Shown here in pieces: positions 26,144-36,217 of a DNA stretch of 64,000 nucleotides. Location: positions 1 through 64,000 of the forward strand of contig JALNXB010000005.1 of assembly GCA_023230585.1 (NCBI GenBank). Direction: 5' to 3'. The DNA comes from a bacterium (GTDB lineage: Bacteria; Ratteibacteria; UBA8468; B48-G9; JAFGKM01). Positions within the stretch are counted from its first letter, which is position 1, and every line of letters begins with the position of its first letter. The translations under genes and the position numbers were made by a program. Below the pieces are notes generated by a model that saw nothing but the letters and a program-made list of their open reading frames with translations, had not been told where the DNA came from and searched no databases.

Positions 26144-27514
26144 TCATATCTCCTTAAATTCAACGGGAAACAAGTAACCTGCATCCTTAACTTCCATAAG
26201 ATGATAAACACTAAACTCATATACAGGACCTCCTGAAAAATCTGATGGAGAAAAAGGGAAAGCAACATTACCGGCAGTAGATTTCCTTCCCTCAAACCCA
26301 TAATGTAATATCAGAGAGCGAGCAAGAGCACACACAGTGTCGGCTTTATCTTGAGTCTGAGCTATTCCTTCTATAACGATACCTACTTCATAGGGCGTCT
26401 TATCAATTTCTGGTTCAAGTTCACCCAGCACTCCATCTCTACCATAAAATAGAAAATTTAAGAGATAACCTTCTTTAATAATATCAGATGGCAACATCTC
26501 CTTGATTTTTTCAGAAACATCTTTTTCCATATTAGGAATGTTCTTAATTACATCTTGGCTCCTTATCCCTCCTACAGCAATTGTATGATAACCCCGTTTA
26601 ACAACTCCTTCAAGTTTTATCGTCTGGTTTCCTTGTGCTGGTTTGAAAAAACTACCCGTTACTCTAACACAACAGTTACTCTTCTGCACAAATTTGCATC
26701 CAGAAAGATCAACATATCCTTCTGGCTCATAAAACCCAAATGGGCTTAACTGTTCATAAAGACTATGGGCAGCGACCGAAATTTTTGTACATTTTCTTAA
26801 AGGATTTGTAGGTTCAACCTCAAAATAGTCTTTTCCGATTATTCCGAACATACAATCGCTGGCTGAAGCAGGAACACTTGCAAGAGCGCCACACTCAAGT
26901 ATTTTTGCAAGGTGGTATGATAGACCTACATCAAACCCCTCCATTATAGGGTAAGATGCAAAAATTGCCGTATCGCAGGCACGACCCGCAAGTATTATAT
27001 CAGGTTTGGCTTTTAGTGCATCAATAAATGGAGCAACACCCATCTGCCCCACAATCCTTACAGATTCATCAACAATTTTCGGAGTAAGATCAGGAACCGT
27101 TTCTCCAAGAGGTTTGACTCTATTTTTTTTTAACGCCTGTTTTACTATTTTTTTATTTATATCTGCCGGTATTAAAGCAATTTTTAATGATAAAGACTCT
27201 TCTTCTGATATTTCTTTTATTATTTTTTCAGTAAAATTAAGATGAACTTTGCTCCCAGAAGTTCCTGCACTACCAATAATCAGAGGTATTTTTGCCGTAA
27301 CAGCGGCTTCTATTGCCAATTGAAGATCTCGCTTGATTTGAAGTTTTTTGGTAAGAGATTTTCCGCTACCAAGGTAGAATGGTCCAGGATCGGAAGAACC
27401 TGCATCAACACCAATAAAATGAGGGTTTTTTTTCATACCTTCTTTTAAACTTTCAGCCGGATATCCGTACCCAAGAAGCCCAGTCAAAGATAAAATCCTT
27501 ACTTCTTTATTCAT
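26144..27514 (-). CDS. AtuA-family (DUF1446) protein
   Basis: This 456-residue protein has GYPAESLKEGMKKNPHFIGVDAGSSDPGPFYLGSG-type N-terminal blocks (split here to short motifs: GVDAGSSDPGP and YLGSGKS). IIGSAGTSGSKVHL, ILAGRACDTAIFAS and ECGALASVPASASDCMFGII follow, diagnostic of the AtuA family named for acyclic terpene utilisation. Family members occur in many carbohydrate and acid catabolic loci and have no firm biochemical role. In this operon, next to a sugar dehydrogenase and a beta-helix protein, a terpene role is unlikely. The start has no extended conserved region upstream. Confidence 0.82.
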   Translation of the reverse strand: MNKEVRILSLTGLLGYGYPAESLKEGMKKNPHFIGVDAGSSDPGPFYLGSGKSLTKKLQIKRDLQLAIEAAVTAKIPLIIGSAGTSGSKVHLNFTEKIIKEISEEESLSLKIALIPADINKKIVKQALKKNRVKPLGETVPDLTPKIVDESVRIVGQMGVAPFIDALKAKPDIILAGRACDTAIFASYPIMEGFDVGLSYHLAKILECGALASVPASASDCMFGIIGKDYFEVEPTNPLRKCTKISVAAHSLYEQLSPFGFYEPEGYVDLSGCKFVQKSNCCVRVTGSFFKPAQGNQTIKLEGVVKRGYHTIAVGGIRSQDVIKNIPNMEKDVSEKIKEMLPSDIIKEGYLLNFLFYGRDGVLGELEPEIDKTPYEVGIVIEGIAQTQDKADTVCALARSLILHYGFEGRKSTAGNVAFPFSPSDFSGGPVYEFSVYHLMEVKDAGYLFPVEFKEI

Positions 27515-27558
27515 TTCTTGTTGTCTCCGTAAAAATTAGTTGAACAAAATTTATGCAT

Positions 27559-30500
27559 CTATTTTAAAAATTTAATAAATCCTGCGTTTTCAATCCGCCA
27601 AATAGCGTCACCTGTTGGTATCCATGCAGACCAGCCGCCTCTTTTAGAAATACCTATATTGAAAGATAGTTTATCAACTTCATTAGAGTTTATACCGATT
27701 TTTTTGAGAGGTATCTTCATCTCTGCTTGCCAACTCAAATTTTCTTCATCAATAATATGTGATTTATATTCTATCGATTGTTCAATATCTTTTACAACAT
27801 TAAACGGCATATTAAACATATTTACCAACCCATAATTACCTTCAAAATCTCCTTTAAAAATGTATATAGGACCTGTTGGCATATCTTCAAGCCACCAACC
27901 TCTATTATGAAACCCAAACTGACTTTCTATTGATACCTCCAATATTGGAATATGTTTCTTTAGACGTTCTGGCATATTTTCCAACCATGGGTCAACCTCA
28001 TTCTGCACACCTATATACAGGTAATCTGTGTCATAATTTAACCAGACGTACGAATTTGGACCTTTCTCTTCGCCACTTTTAAAATGTTTGTTTATCGATA
28101 TTCCATTATTTTTATCTAAATCTCCCCATTCTTCTTTTTTCAATTCTCCATCTATGTTTATAGAAGATGCTCGGAGCGGAACATTGAAAGTGAGAGTTGG
28201 GCTGATTCTTTTCAAAACCTGCATAGATTCACTTATACCAGAAATGGCTTTAAAATCGGTATAAAAATATCTACCAATATCTTCTTTTGTTCTGCTGACA
28301 GGCCAACTTGCCCTTAAAACATCTTTGTATACTCCTATATTGTTCATACATACAGGGTCACATCCTGTTAAACCATAAATAGGCGAACCTAATCTGAGTT
28401 GAAAATCCATCTCTTCAACATTCAAAAAGATAGGGTCTTGTCCATCCCAGTTGTTCTCAAACAATGTTGTACCTCTGGTATCTCGTCCAAAGGTAACAAA
28501 ACGTCCTTGGGTATTGATATTTCTTTCAATTATACTGCCTTTTATTTTTCCCCATCCTGATGGTTGGTTCTTCATCAGTTCAAAGATTGGAGGGTATCTA
28601 TAACTCCAAGGTGGTTGTTTAGTCCTAAATTTCTTATGCTGGGCTGATAATCTGTTCATTGAATTTATATTTGGTCCTGCATCTATATCTTGACCTACAC
28701 AAAAAATATTTGACCTGTCGCCCTGAGATATACTTGTACCTTCTCCCTCAATAAAGATGTTATTGGTAAGATAATTGCCGGGAAAAGTACTGGATATCCC
28801 ATTAGGGAATTTATAGAAAATATTTTTATCTACTACAAGTCCAGAGTTCATTGCGTCAATATGTATAGCATTTATACCGTGTGAAAAATTTGGCGAGGAA
28901 TGGTTGCTTATATGGTGAAAGAAATTATTCTTGATAATAGTGCCACGGTTCATAAGAGCTGTTGATTCGCCATAAATATACATTGCACCAAGTTCTTGAC
29001 CTTCAGAAAGCACGTCGTGTATCTCGTTGTATTCAATTATATGGTCGTTTTCATTAAAATATATTGCCTGCATAGGGGTATCATTTATTAAGTTATGGGA
29101 AACTATTTGCCCAATACCTTCTATCCAGACAGCCATTCTGTACCCACCGCAAAATCTGTTGTAATGGTGTATATGATTATTTTCAACAGTATGTTGTGCA
29201 GGTATAAGTTTTGTTCTGTCGCCACCGTTAAGAGCCACACCGCCTTCGCCCATATCGTACATATCACAACCAACAACTTTATGTGCCCAACCGCTCTCTA
29301 TCCTAATAGCAAACTGGCCAGTATTTCTTATAGTGCAACCTGCTATAAGGTTGTTGGTTCCTTTCTTTATTTCTATTCCGTTTCGCCAGGTCCCTTCAAA
29401 TAGAAGCCCAGACAAAACAATGTTAGACGTACTGTTAAAAGATACAATAGGTTTATCTAAAGTTGTAACTATTATCTCATTTTTTGAGATATCACTGGGT
29501 GGATAAAAATATAGTTTTCCTGTATCTCTATCAAGATAAAACTCTCCAGGAGAATCGAGTTCACTTAAAATATTATAAACAAAATACGGATGTTTTTTAG
29601 CTACAGGCGCTACTGCTAACCAAGAGCAAGCATCAGGCAAAATATCAGGTAGAAGGTTTATTACTTTTTTTTCTGTATCTATTGAACCTATCTTAACATG
29701 TATAAGAGAATAAGGTTGGTTTATACCAAGGTATCCTTTCACCCACATATCTTTTTCTTCTTTCCATCTTTCAGGTCTATCTCCAGAGTATATAAATTTT
29801 CCCCGCTGATACTCTGTCTTTCGATAAATTCCTTCAACTTCAGTCAACCCAGCAACCCTTTCCCAACCTTCGTTAGGCCATCGAGCCAGTTTCATTATTT
29901 TCCCGTCACATATAAGTTCAAGAGCACCAGGACGCGGTTTTCTTATATGCCTCCCTCGAGGCAACAATTGACCATATTCTGTTATTCCTGCTTCTTTTAG
30001 GTCTGCAACCCAAACTTTTCCTCTTGCTTCCTCTGGGAGCCTTTCAAGAATTTTTACCTCATCAACCAACTTAAAATTTCTAACCTGTTTACCTCCAATA
30101 ATCCGTACCTCTTCTCCTTGATAGTTGCGATAAACAACAGGTGCATCTTGCTCTCCTGAGTCTTGTTTTCCAAAAACAATGGTATCTGTTAAAAAATATT
30201 TTCCTCCCCTAAAATATACGTTTATACCACCTGCAGGCATCCCCTTCTCTTTGATTTTTTTTACCTCTTCTTGTGCCCGTCTTATTGTTGCAAAAGGTTT
30301 TTCTTTCGTCCCAGCATTTAAGTCGTTACCTTCCAAAGAAACGTATAAGGAATAGTTTGGGCAATTTACCCATTCTGCTCTTTTCTGCCTAATATTTTTT
30401 ATTGTTGCTCCATCAGGTACCCCTTCTATCTCTTCAAGTCTTCTTCTTATATCAAAACGATAGCCATCATTGGGAAAAGAAGAAGATTCCTCTTCTCTTA

Positions 30501-31716
30501 AAAGTTCTTCATAAAGCGGTTTTGAAAAAGAATAATTTCCTTGAGATTTGTATATATCTGCTATAAAGAGTCGTGCATTAAAAATATGGTGTTTTGAAGC
30601 GTTTTTAGATTTGATTATATCAAGATATGCCTGCCGTGCTTTTTCGTAGTCTTTCTGTTCCGTATATACTTCTGCTTGTTTGAATAAACCATATATGCGA
30701 TAATAAGGAGACAGATTCTTTAGTTCAAATATTTTTTTAAATGTGCTATGAGTATTCTTATAGTCTTTTTCTAACCTATAACTTTCAGATATATTAAATA
30801 GAGCCAATTCCAATCCATTATTTGGGAATCTTTTAAGTTTTTCGTATTCAGAGCGAACTTTATTATAATCTCTATTTTTAATAAAGGTATCGGCTTTTTC
30901 AAAAATTTCTTTTTGCGAAAACCCTTCTGGACCTTTACTAAGTTCTTCTACTTCTTTTCCTGTTAAAACTCTGTTGTACAAAATTATCTCATCTATATCT
31001 ACTATAATTGAACCAACTCCAAGTTCAGAGAAACCTACCTTAAACTGGTTAGGATTACCTACCGCAATATATTCTTCTTCATACCCTGTTGAAGAAATAA
31101 GCATACCGTTAAGATAAAGATTTATTGTTTTTCCATCCCAAGTAAAAACAAGATGTTGCCATTGATTATCTGTTATAGCGGCGTTAATTCTTATATTGCA
31201 ACCACCTTTTTTTCCTACACCTAAAATTACACCAGATACAGGATCGTAAGTGGTGTATATACGCCACCCTTGTGTATAACCTGAGACAGACATAATGTGC
31301 CCGTCTTTTCTTTTACTTGCAGGAACAATACTACCAGGTGCTATTCTACGGAACCATACCTCTGCTGTAAACTGTCTGTTTTCTATATTGTATGTTGGTC
31401 CTTGATAAAAACCTCTATCAAGCCGTACAGCATTTTTCTCAGACCATCTGCCTTCAACTACCTTAATATCGTCAAAAATTTCTTTTGTACTTCTATCAAT
31501 ATAAGGAACATACTTTAAATCTCCTCCGTTACCGCTTAAATCTTTTACTACACTTTCGCTACCAGAAACATTTTCGAAAGTATAATACCTTACAACGTTT
31601 TTATCTTGTTTTAGAGCGTCTCGTTTTTTCAACCATTCTTGATAACCAATACTTTCAGGTTTTGCTATATAAAGAATAGAAAAAATAAAAAAAAGAGTGT
31701 ATCTTAAGATTCTCAT
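27559..31716 (-). CDS. Giant secreted LamG/TPR/beta-helix protein with C-terminal carbohydrate-binding-like domain
   Basis: This 1,385-residue protein has a signal peptide at 1-20 (LFFIFSILYIAKP). A LamG/concanavalin-like domain spans about 40-265, with FTAEVWFR, WQHLVFTWDGKTINLYLNG and DEIILYNRVL. TPR-like helices run to about 430. From about 455, YVSLEGNDLNAGTKEKPFATI opens a right-handed parallel beta-helix (pectate lyase-like) with many N-rich turns such as IEYNEIHDV and GTIIKNNFF, to about 1,130. The C-terminal LNYDTDYLYIGVQN and WQAEMKIPLKKIG resemble CBM9-type domains. It is probably a polysaccharide lyase or hydrolase acting outside the cell. AAGGAGG precedes the start. It heads the set ending at 22775. 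Confidence 0.8.
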   Translation of the reverse strand: MRILRYTLFFIFSILYIAKPESIGYQEWLKKRDALKQDKNVVRYYTFENVSGSESVVKDLSGNGGDLKYVPYIDRSTKEIFDDIKVVEGRWSEKNAVRLDRGFYQGPTYNIENRQFTAEVWFRRIAPGSIVPASKRKDGHIMSVSGYTQGWRIYTTYDPVSGVILGVGKKGGCNIRINAAITDNQWQHLVFTWDGKTINLYLNGMLISSTGYEEEYIAVGNPNQFKVGFSELGVGSIIVDIDEIILYNRVLTGKEVEELSKGPEGFSQKEIFEKADTFIKNRDYNKVRSEYEKLKRFPNNGLELALFNISESYRLEKDYKNTHSTFKKIFELKNLSPYYRIYGLFKQAEVYTEQKDYEKARQAYLDIIKSKNASKHHIFNARLFIADIYKSQGNYSFSKPLYEELLREEESSSFPNDGYRFDIRRRLEEIEGVPDGATIKNIRQKRAEWVNCPNYSLYVSLEGNDLNAGTKEKPFATIRRAQEEVKKIKEKGMPAGGINVYFRGGKYFLTDTIVFGKQDSGEQDAPVVYRNYQGEEVRIIGGKQVRNFKLVDEVKILERLPEEARGKVWVADLKEAGITEYGQLLPRGRHIRKPRPGALELICDGKIMKLARWPNEGWERVAGLTEVEGIYRKTEYQRGKFIYSGDRPERWKEEKDMWVKGYLGINQPYSLIHVKIGSIDTEKKVINLLPDILPDACSWLAVAPVAKKHPYFVYNILSELDSPGEFYLDRDTGKLYFYPPSDISKNEIIVTTLDKPIVSFNSTSNIVLSGLLFEGTWRNGIEIKKGTNNLIAGCTIRNTGQFAIRIESGWAHKVVGCDMYDMGEGGVALNGGDRTKLIPAQHTVENNHIHHYNRFCGGYRMAVWIEGIGQIVSHNLINDTPMQAIYFNENDHIIEYNEIHDVLSEGQELGAMYIYGESTALMNRGTIIKNNFFHHISNHSSPNFSHGINAIHIDAMNSGLVVDKNIFYKFPNGISSTFPGNYLTNNIFIEGEGTSISQGDRSNIFCVGQDIDAGPNINSMNRLSAQHKKFRTKQPPWSYRYPPIFELMKNQPSGWGKIKGSIIERNINTQGRFVTFGRDTRGTTLFENNWDGQDPIFLNVEEMDFQLRLGSPIYGLTGCDPVCMNNIGVYKDVLRASWPVSRTKEDIGRYFYTDFKAISGISESMQVLKRISPTLTFNVPLRASSINIDGELKKEEWGDLDKNNGISINKHFKSGEEKGPNSYVWLNYDTDYLYIGVQNEVDPWLENMPERLKKHIPILEVSIESQFGFHNRGWWLEDMPTGPIYIFKGDFEGNYGLVNMFNMPFNVVKDIEQSIEYKSHIIDEENLSWQAEMKIPLKKIGINSNEVDKLSFNIGISKRGGWSAWIPTGDAIWRIENAGFIKFLK

Positions 31717-31800
31717 ATAACCTCCTTTTTAACAGTTTCGTTCTACTAAATTTGACTAAGCGATATCTTTTGTCTTTTCTTCGTTAAAAAAATATGTGTC

Positions 31801-32165
31801 TATGAACGCCCAAATTTGTTGTCCTGAACTTGTTTCAGGATCTCTCACTTAACCCACACAGTTTGTCATTGCTAAGGCATGTCTGCCTAAGCCAACCTAC
31901 GCTAACCTACAAGCTTCGGCAGGTATACCTTGACGCAGGTTGAAACGCTTTATGTGACTGGGCAGTCTCTCTTTTATCTTATACACTATTGTTTATTCCC
32001 ATTCCTTTTTCGCCTTCGGCGGGATTGCCACGCCAAAAAACGCCCTCCTACGCCAAGGCTTTGGTGGATAAAGCTCGCAAGACAAACTACAAAAGACGGA
32101 ATGGGGGAAAACTAACAGCCCATCCCCATACGCTACACTTGACTAAGACGAAGGTCTGACCTTCG
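31801..32165. repeat. Intergenic repeat array R4
   Basis: The 460-bp gap between two large minus-strand genes holds no gene. It carries the TCCTGAA-N5-TTCAGGA hairpin (31822-31840, opposite orientation to R1), 'aagcttcggcaggtatacctt' type module pieces near 31910, the reverse complement of the 'tttggcgtggcaatctcgcc' module near 32020, 'tttggtggataaagctcgc' near 32061, the 'caaaagacggaatgggg' module near 32090, and the CGAAGGTC palindrome at 32149-32165. Confidence 0.75.
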
Positions 32166-32176
32166 TATTCAGTTAA

Positions 32177-34786
32177 TTAAAAGAAGAGTTTTACAGAACA
32201 ACTCTTTTTGAAATTATCAATTTCAACCGTTTCGGTATCTGAACAATAAGAACCGCCTTTCACCTTTACTGGCTTTATACCTTTAGGATGTGGAACTCTT
32301 ATCTTTACTTTGTTTAGTTTTTTATTGTTTTTACACTCAAAGTAAGCGGTTATACTATTATTCTCTTCAAGTTCTGAAATAGTTCCAAAAGATATTTTAC
32401 CAAAATAACTTGTAGCGTTTTCAATCTTTATTTCTTTGCCGTTCTCAAGCCATTTTCTTGGGATTGCTGAAAAAAGATTAAGAGTATCGCCATCTTCAAG
32501 ATAAAGCATCCAACGTGTTTGCATAAGAAACCAGGCTTCTTCATGAGTTTTATGTTGACCTGCCTCAAAATAGTGTTCCCAAAAAGTGTATGTTTCTCTA
32601 TCTATGAGAGCCGTCAGTTGGTTATAATAGCATTTTAGAAAAGATTTAACTTCACCTCTTTTAATATGAGCAAAATCGTGTCTTGAATAGTAGGGTTGGC
32701 TTAAAGCTGCATTCTCAAGTGTAACCGGAAACTGGTTAACCTTTAAAAGAAAATTGGACCCAAGTTCATCAGGGGCTAAAACCTCGCTTATTATAAGCCA
32801 TAGAGAACCAGTTGTTACTCCTCTAACAGCAAAAGCGCCGTGAGAGAACCAGTTCCCGCCGTCTGCAAAAAGAATAATATTGCCGTTATGTTCCACCCAG
32901 GGAGGCATAAAAGGCGCCCAAGAACCATCACCTACTGGGACTAATGGAGCGTTAGACATAGCAAAATAGAAACCGTTCCTAATATCTTCTTTATATTTCT
33001 CAACTTCTACTTTCAATTTATTAGAGTATTTTGGCTCAATATTTTGTGTCATTTCTACCACTCTTTTTAAACCAATATAACTGCCAGCATTAAGAAAAAA
33101 TGAATGGTAATAATCGTTTGGATCGGCTACTTTTCCATCTAACATTCCGTAAAACCCTCTCTTTCGGTTATCTTCTGTCTTGTTTTTTTCTCTCCATTTT
33201 AGTATATATTCAACAGCTTTCTTTATATTTGGTAAAACTTTTTTTACCCACTTCTCATCTCCTGTGTATCTAAAATGCTCTCCGGCTGTCCATAAGAGAG
33301 GACCTGTTTCACTTTCGTATCTACCAAAGTTCTGTATGAAACCGTTCTCATACTGTCTTTCAAAGAAAAACTGGATAGATCTTTCTGCAAGTTTATGCCA
33401 ACCTACAGAATCAAAATATTGTATAATAGGCGAACTCTCTGTTCCTATCGGACTATACCAACCTATATGGGGCGCAACCGGCTCGTTTGGCTCTTTTCCG
33501 AGAGCTACTATATCACAATGAAAAAGACCTGCTTTTATTATCTCGTTTATCTTTTTTTCTGGGACATCAAAGGATGCAGTATTATCAAGTTTCTCTTTCC
33601 AATAACTTCGAGCTCCATTGAGATGAGTATCAAAATCAATTTTCAACAGGTTATCACCTCTTTTTTCTGGTAAAGGTGAGTGAGGAATAAACATATCAAA
33701 AACCGTTTTATCTCCGGGCGGTACAAGAATTGCCACCTCTTGTTGAGGGATTGGTCTTTGGTTAAGAAGGGTTAATGAGAGTATTTTATCATTAATGTAA
33801 GTAAACCCGTTTGAACCATCAAACCTTATCCCTTCTAAATCTTTTCCAACAAGAAAATATGGACTTTTAAACCATGCATAACAAGGGGTTTTTCCCATAT
33901 TAACTGCCTCAACCCTACAACATAAAACCACCTCTTCTTCTCTACCGTACATCTCTTTTTCAAGAAAATCCTTTATTTTTTCTTTACCATCTTCACCCAA
34001 CATATTTCCACCTGAATTTGCGTAAGCAGCAAGCCAATCCGTACCCCTTACCTTATCTTTTTTTAGTACGCTTTTTTCAAGTGAAGCAAAAGCAGTAATA
34101 TGGTACTCCATAAATTTCTCTTTCTGAACACCTCTAAGGATAGGCAAGAAACCTTCATCAAGTCTTCTTGTAACATCATACCGGCACGAGGATCCTTGTC
34201 CAGTCGCAAAAAGAAGGTCTCTCTGCCACAATGGGCTTTTATAAGCAAGATAAGAAGGCGTTATTTTTCCAAAAAAACCATATCTTTCCTGATAACCAAA
34301 ACGGAATATTCTCATATCTCTCGATATACCCAACCAGGTTGGGGCATATTGTTCTCTATTTTTTGATGCACTATTTTCAAAGGTCTCTTCCTGCTGATTC
34401 TCAAAATCTGTAAAATCTGCTACTATCTGTTTTGCTTCAATATCTTTTATTACCTCTTGGTAAGAACGATTATCTTCTGCAGGCAACACTACCACTTGAT
34501 ATTCAGATATCCAGATAGGGTTTTCAGAACATAAAACGTCCCTGAGAAAAAAAGAGAAAGGGGTCTTACCACGAATATTAACTATTGTAGCAAATGCACC
34601 AAGAGAAACCATAGACTCTGATATTAAAATTTCAATAACTGCTGAACCTGGCTCAAAAGAAAAATTTTTATTATGAGTTTTGCCTTTCCCTGATACAACA
34701 CGAACAGATTTTATCTTGCCATTAACTGCTTCAACCCTACCCTCACCAGATATATTATTCCATAATACCTTTATTTTTTTATTCAT
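32177..34786 (-). CDS. Six-hairpin glycosidase-like protein
   Basis: This 869-residue protein has N-terminal beta-rich regions (about 1-390) and a central (alpha/alpha)6-like domain from about 395. That domain contains GWYSPIGTESSPIIQYFDSVGW, RYESETGPLLWTAGEHFRYTGD and EEAWFLMQTRWMLYLEDGDTL. The end, with IPRKWLENGKEIKIENATSYFG, is the jelly-roll cap typical of alpha-L-rhamnosidase-like families. Several acidic residues, such as ESETGP and the Glu of TAGEH, are candidates for catalysis. No signal peptide is evident, so it may act on imported oligosaccharides. AAGGAGTGA precedes the start. The exact GH family cannot be fixed by eye. Confidence 0.6.
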   Translation of the reverse strand: MNKKIKVLWNNISGEGRVEAVNGKIKSVRVVSGKGKTHNKNFSFEPGSAVIEILISESMVSLGAFATIVNIRGKTPFSFFLRDVLCSENPIWISEYQVVVLPAEDNRSYQEVIKDIEAKQIVADFTDFENQQEETFENSASKNREQYAPTWLGISRDMRIFRFGYQERYGFFGKITPSYLAYKSPLWQRDLLFATGQGSSCRYDVTRRLDEGFLPILRGVQKEKFMEYHITAFASLEKSVLKKDKVRGTDWLAAYANSGGNMLGEDGKEKIKDFLEKEMYGREEEVVLCCRVEAVNMGKTPCYAWFKSPYFLVGKDLEGIRFDGSNGFTYINDKILSLTLLNQRPIPQQEVAILVPPGDKTVFDMFIPHSPLPEKRGDNLLKIDFDTHLNGARSYWKEKLDNTASFDVPEKKINEIIKAGLFHCDIVALGKEPNEPVAPHIGWYSPIGTESSPIIQYFDSVGWHKLAERSIQFFFERQYENGFIQNFGRYESETGPLLWTAGEHFRYTGDEKWVKKVLPNIKKAVEYILKWREKNKTEDNRKRGFYGMLDGKVADPNDYYHSFFLNAGSYIGLKRVVEMTQNIEPKYSNKLKVEVEKYKEDIRNGFYFAMSNAPLVPVGDGSWAPFMPPWVEHNGNIILFADGGNWFSHGAFAVRGVTTGSLWLIISEVLAPDELGSNFLLKVNQFPVTLENAALSQPYYSRHDFAHIKRGEVKSFLKCYYNQLTALIDRETYTFWEHYFEAGQHKTHEEAWFLMQTRWMLYLEDGDTLNLFSAIPRKWLENGKEIKIENATSYFGKISFGTISELEENNSITAYFECKNNKKLNKVKIRVPHPKGIKPVKVKGGSYCSDTETVEIDNFKKSCSVKLFF

Positions 34787-34920
34787 ACATTCACTCCTTT
34801 TTTTGGTTGAACATATATAACAATTGCAAATAAATATAAACTACCCAGTTTTTTTACAAACTAATAAATAAACCACAATCAATTGAAATTATATCATTTT
34901 AACCTTTTTTATCAATAAGA

Positions 34921-34949
34921 TTGACAAAACAAAGAATAGGTTGTATAAT
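34921..34949 (+). promoter_or_regulatory. Consensus sigma70-type promoter for tRNA-Glu
   Basis: Perfect TTGACA (34921-34926), a 17-nt spacer and perfect TATAAT (34944-34949) lie about 50 nt before the tRNA-Glu 5' end. This implies a strong promoter and a short 5' leader for RNase P removal. Confidence 0.75.
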
Positions 34950-34999
34950 AGTTAATTGGTTCTTGTGTTAATGTAAATATACATTTTGTTTAAAGATAC

Positions 35000-35071
35000 G
35001 CCCCCATCGACTATTGGTTAGGTCACCACTCTTTCAAGGTGGCAGGAGGGGTTCGAATCCCCTTGGGGGCG
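35000..35071 (+). tRNA. tRNA-Glu(TTC)
   Basis: The acceptor stem GCCCCCA/TGGGGGC, the anticodon stem CCACT/GGTGG with a terminal T-G pair and loop CTTTCAA (anticodon TTC), and the T arm AGGGG-TTCGAAT-CCCCT are visible. The discriminator is G, CCA is not encoded, and six T residues follow as a terminator-like tract. Confidence 0.95.
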
Positions 35072-35122
35072 CTTTTTTAATGTCCTTAGTAGTTAGAAAG
35101 TTTAAACCTTTTGGAGAAACAA

Positions 35123-36160
35123 ATGAAACGAAAGATTCTGACTATTGACGGAGCAGGAAGATTTGAAGTGGAACTGCAAGATGTACCCTCTTTAAATGAG
35201 TATGATGTTCTTGTGGAAGTCAAAGCATCAGGAATAAGCCCCGGTACCGAACTTGGCGGTATAAAACACTTAAGAGCTAACCCTTCTAATTCAACTAATA
35301 GCAGAGCTTTTGGATATCAGAATAGTGGAATAGTTGTAGAAATAGGTAAACAAGTAAAAAACCTTAAAGAAGGAATGAGGGTTGCCTGCATGGGTAGCGG
35401 TGCAAGACATGCAAGCATTGCTGTTGTTCCACAAAATCTATGTATTCCTATCCCTGAAAACGTTTCATTCCAAGAGGCTGCCTTCACAAACCTTGCAGGA
35501 ACTGCTGTCCAAGCAATAAGAAGAGCTCAAACAGAATTTGGAGAAAACTTTTTTATTGCAGGCTTAGGTATCGTTGGAAATATGATAGGTCAACTGGCAT
35601 CTTTATGTGGTTGCCATACTGTTGGTATTGATTTCTTTGAAAATCGAAGAGTTATATCCAAAAAAGTAGGGTTTGAACTTGTTTTAACTCCTGAGAATGA
35701 TAGTTGGATTGAAGAGTGTCAAAACTTTTCTGCCCCGTACGGGATAGATGCAGTCTTTTTATGTTTTGGAGGAGACGCTACCCTATTTTTTCAAAAGATT
35801 CTTAAGATAATGAAAGTATCTCAGGATGGACATTTGATGGGTAGAATTGTTATACCGGGTGGATGCGAAATAAAAACAAGGTTTGCCTCCACATTAGGTA
35901 ACCTTGATATAAGAAGTTCCGCAAGAACTGGCCCCGGATACCACGACGACTCTTATGAACAAGGTAACGATTATCCAAAAGTGTTTGTTCCGTGGACAAC
36001 AAGACGTAATATTGAAGAGTTTTATAAAGCAGTATCAAAAAGGTCTTTAAATATCAACTCAATTATAAGTCACTCGTTTTCTTTAGATGAAGGAGCAGAG
36101 GCTTGTAACCTTCTGGTAGACTATCCAGAAAAAGCTTTGGGTGTAGTTCTACAACCTTAA
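35123..36160 (+). CDS. Zinc-independent medium-chain dehydrogenase/reductase
   Basis: This 345-residue MDR protein has VLVEVKASGISPGTELGG where zinc enzymes have the CGxCGTD motif, so it lacks the catalytic Cys ligand, as in the 'SPGTE' branch of MDR oxidoreductases. A GroES-like domain spans about 1-130. A Rossmann motif FIAGLGIVGNMIGQLA lies near 150 and IDAVFLCFGGDATLF near 215. It probably acts on a sugar or polyol with NAD(P). ATG 35123 has GGAG upstream; an upstream in-frame TTG at 35111 is unlikely. tRNA-Glu lies immediately upstream on the same strand, so transcription may be shared. Confidence 0.8.
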   Translation: MKRKILTIDGAGRFEVELQDVPSLNEYDVLVEVKASGISPGTELGGIKHLRANPSNSTNSRAFGYQNSGIVVEIGKQVKNLKEGMRVACMGSGARHASIAVVPQNLCIPIPENVSFQEAAFTNLAGTAVQAIRRAQTEFGENFFIAGLGIVGNMIGQLASLCGCHTVGIDFFENRRVISKKVGFELVLTPENDSWIEECQNFSAPYGIDAVFLCFGGDATLFFQKILKIMKVSQDGHLMGRIVIPGGCEIKTRFASTLGNLDIRSSARTGPGYHDDSYEQGNDYPKVFVPWTTRRNIEEFYKAVSKRSLNINSIISHSFSLDEGAEACNLLVDYPEKALGVVLQP

Positions 36161-36217
36161 TTGTTTCTTGACCTTTTAAAAAGTGGCTATCTATTATTAT
36201 ATATCAAAAAAACAATA

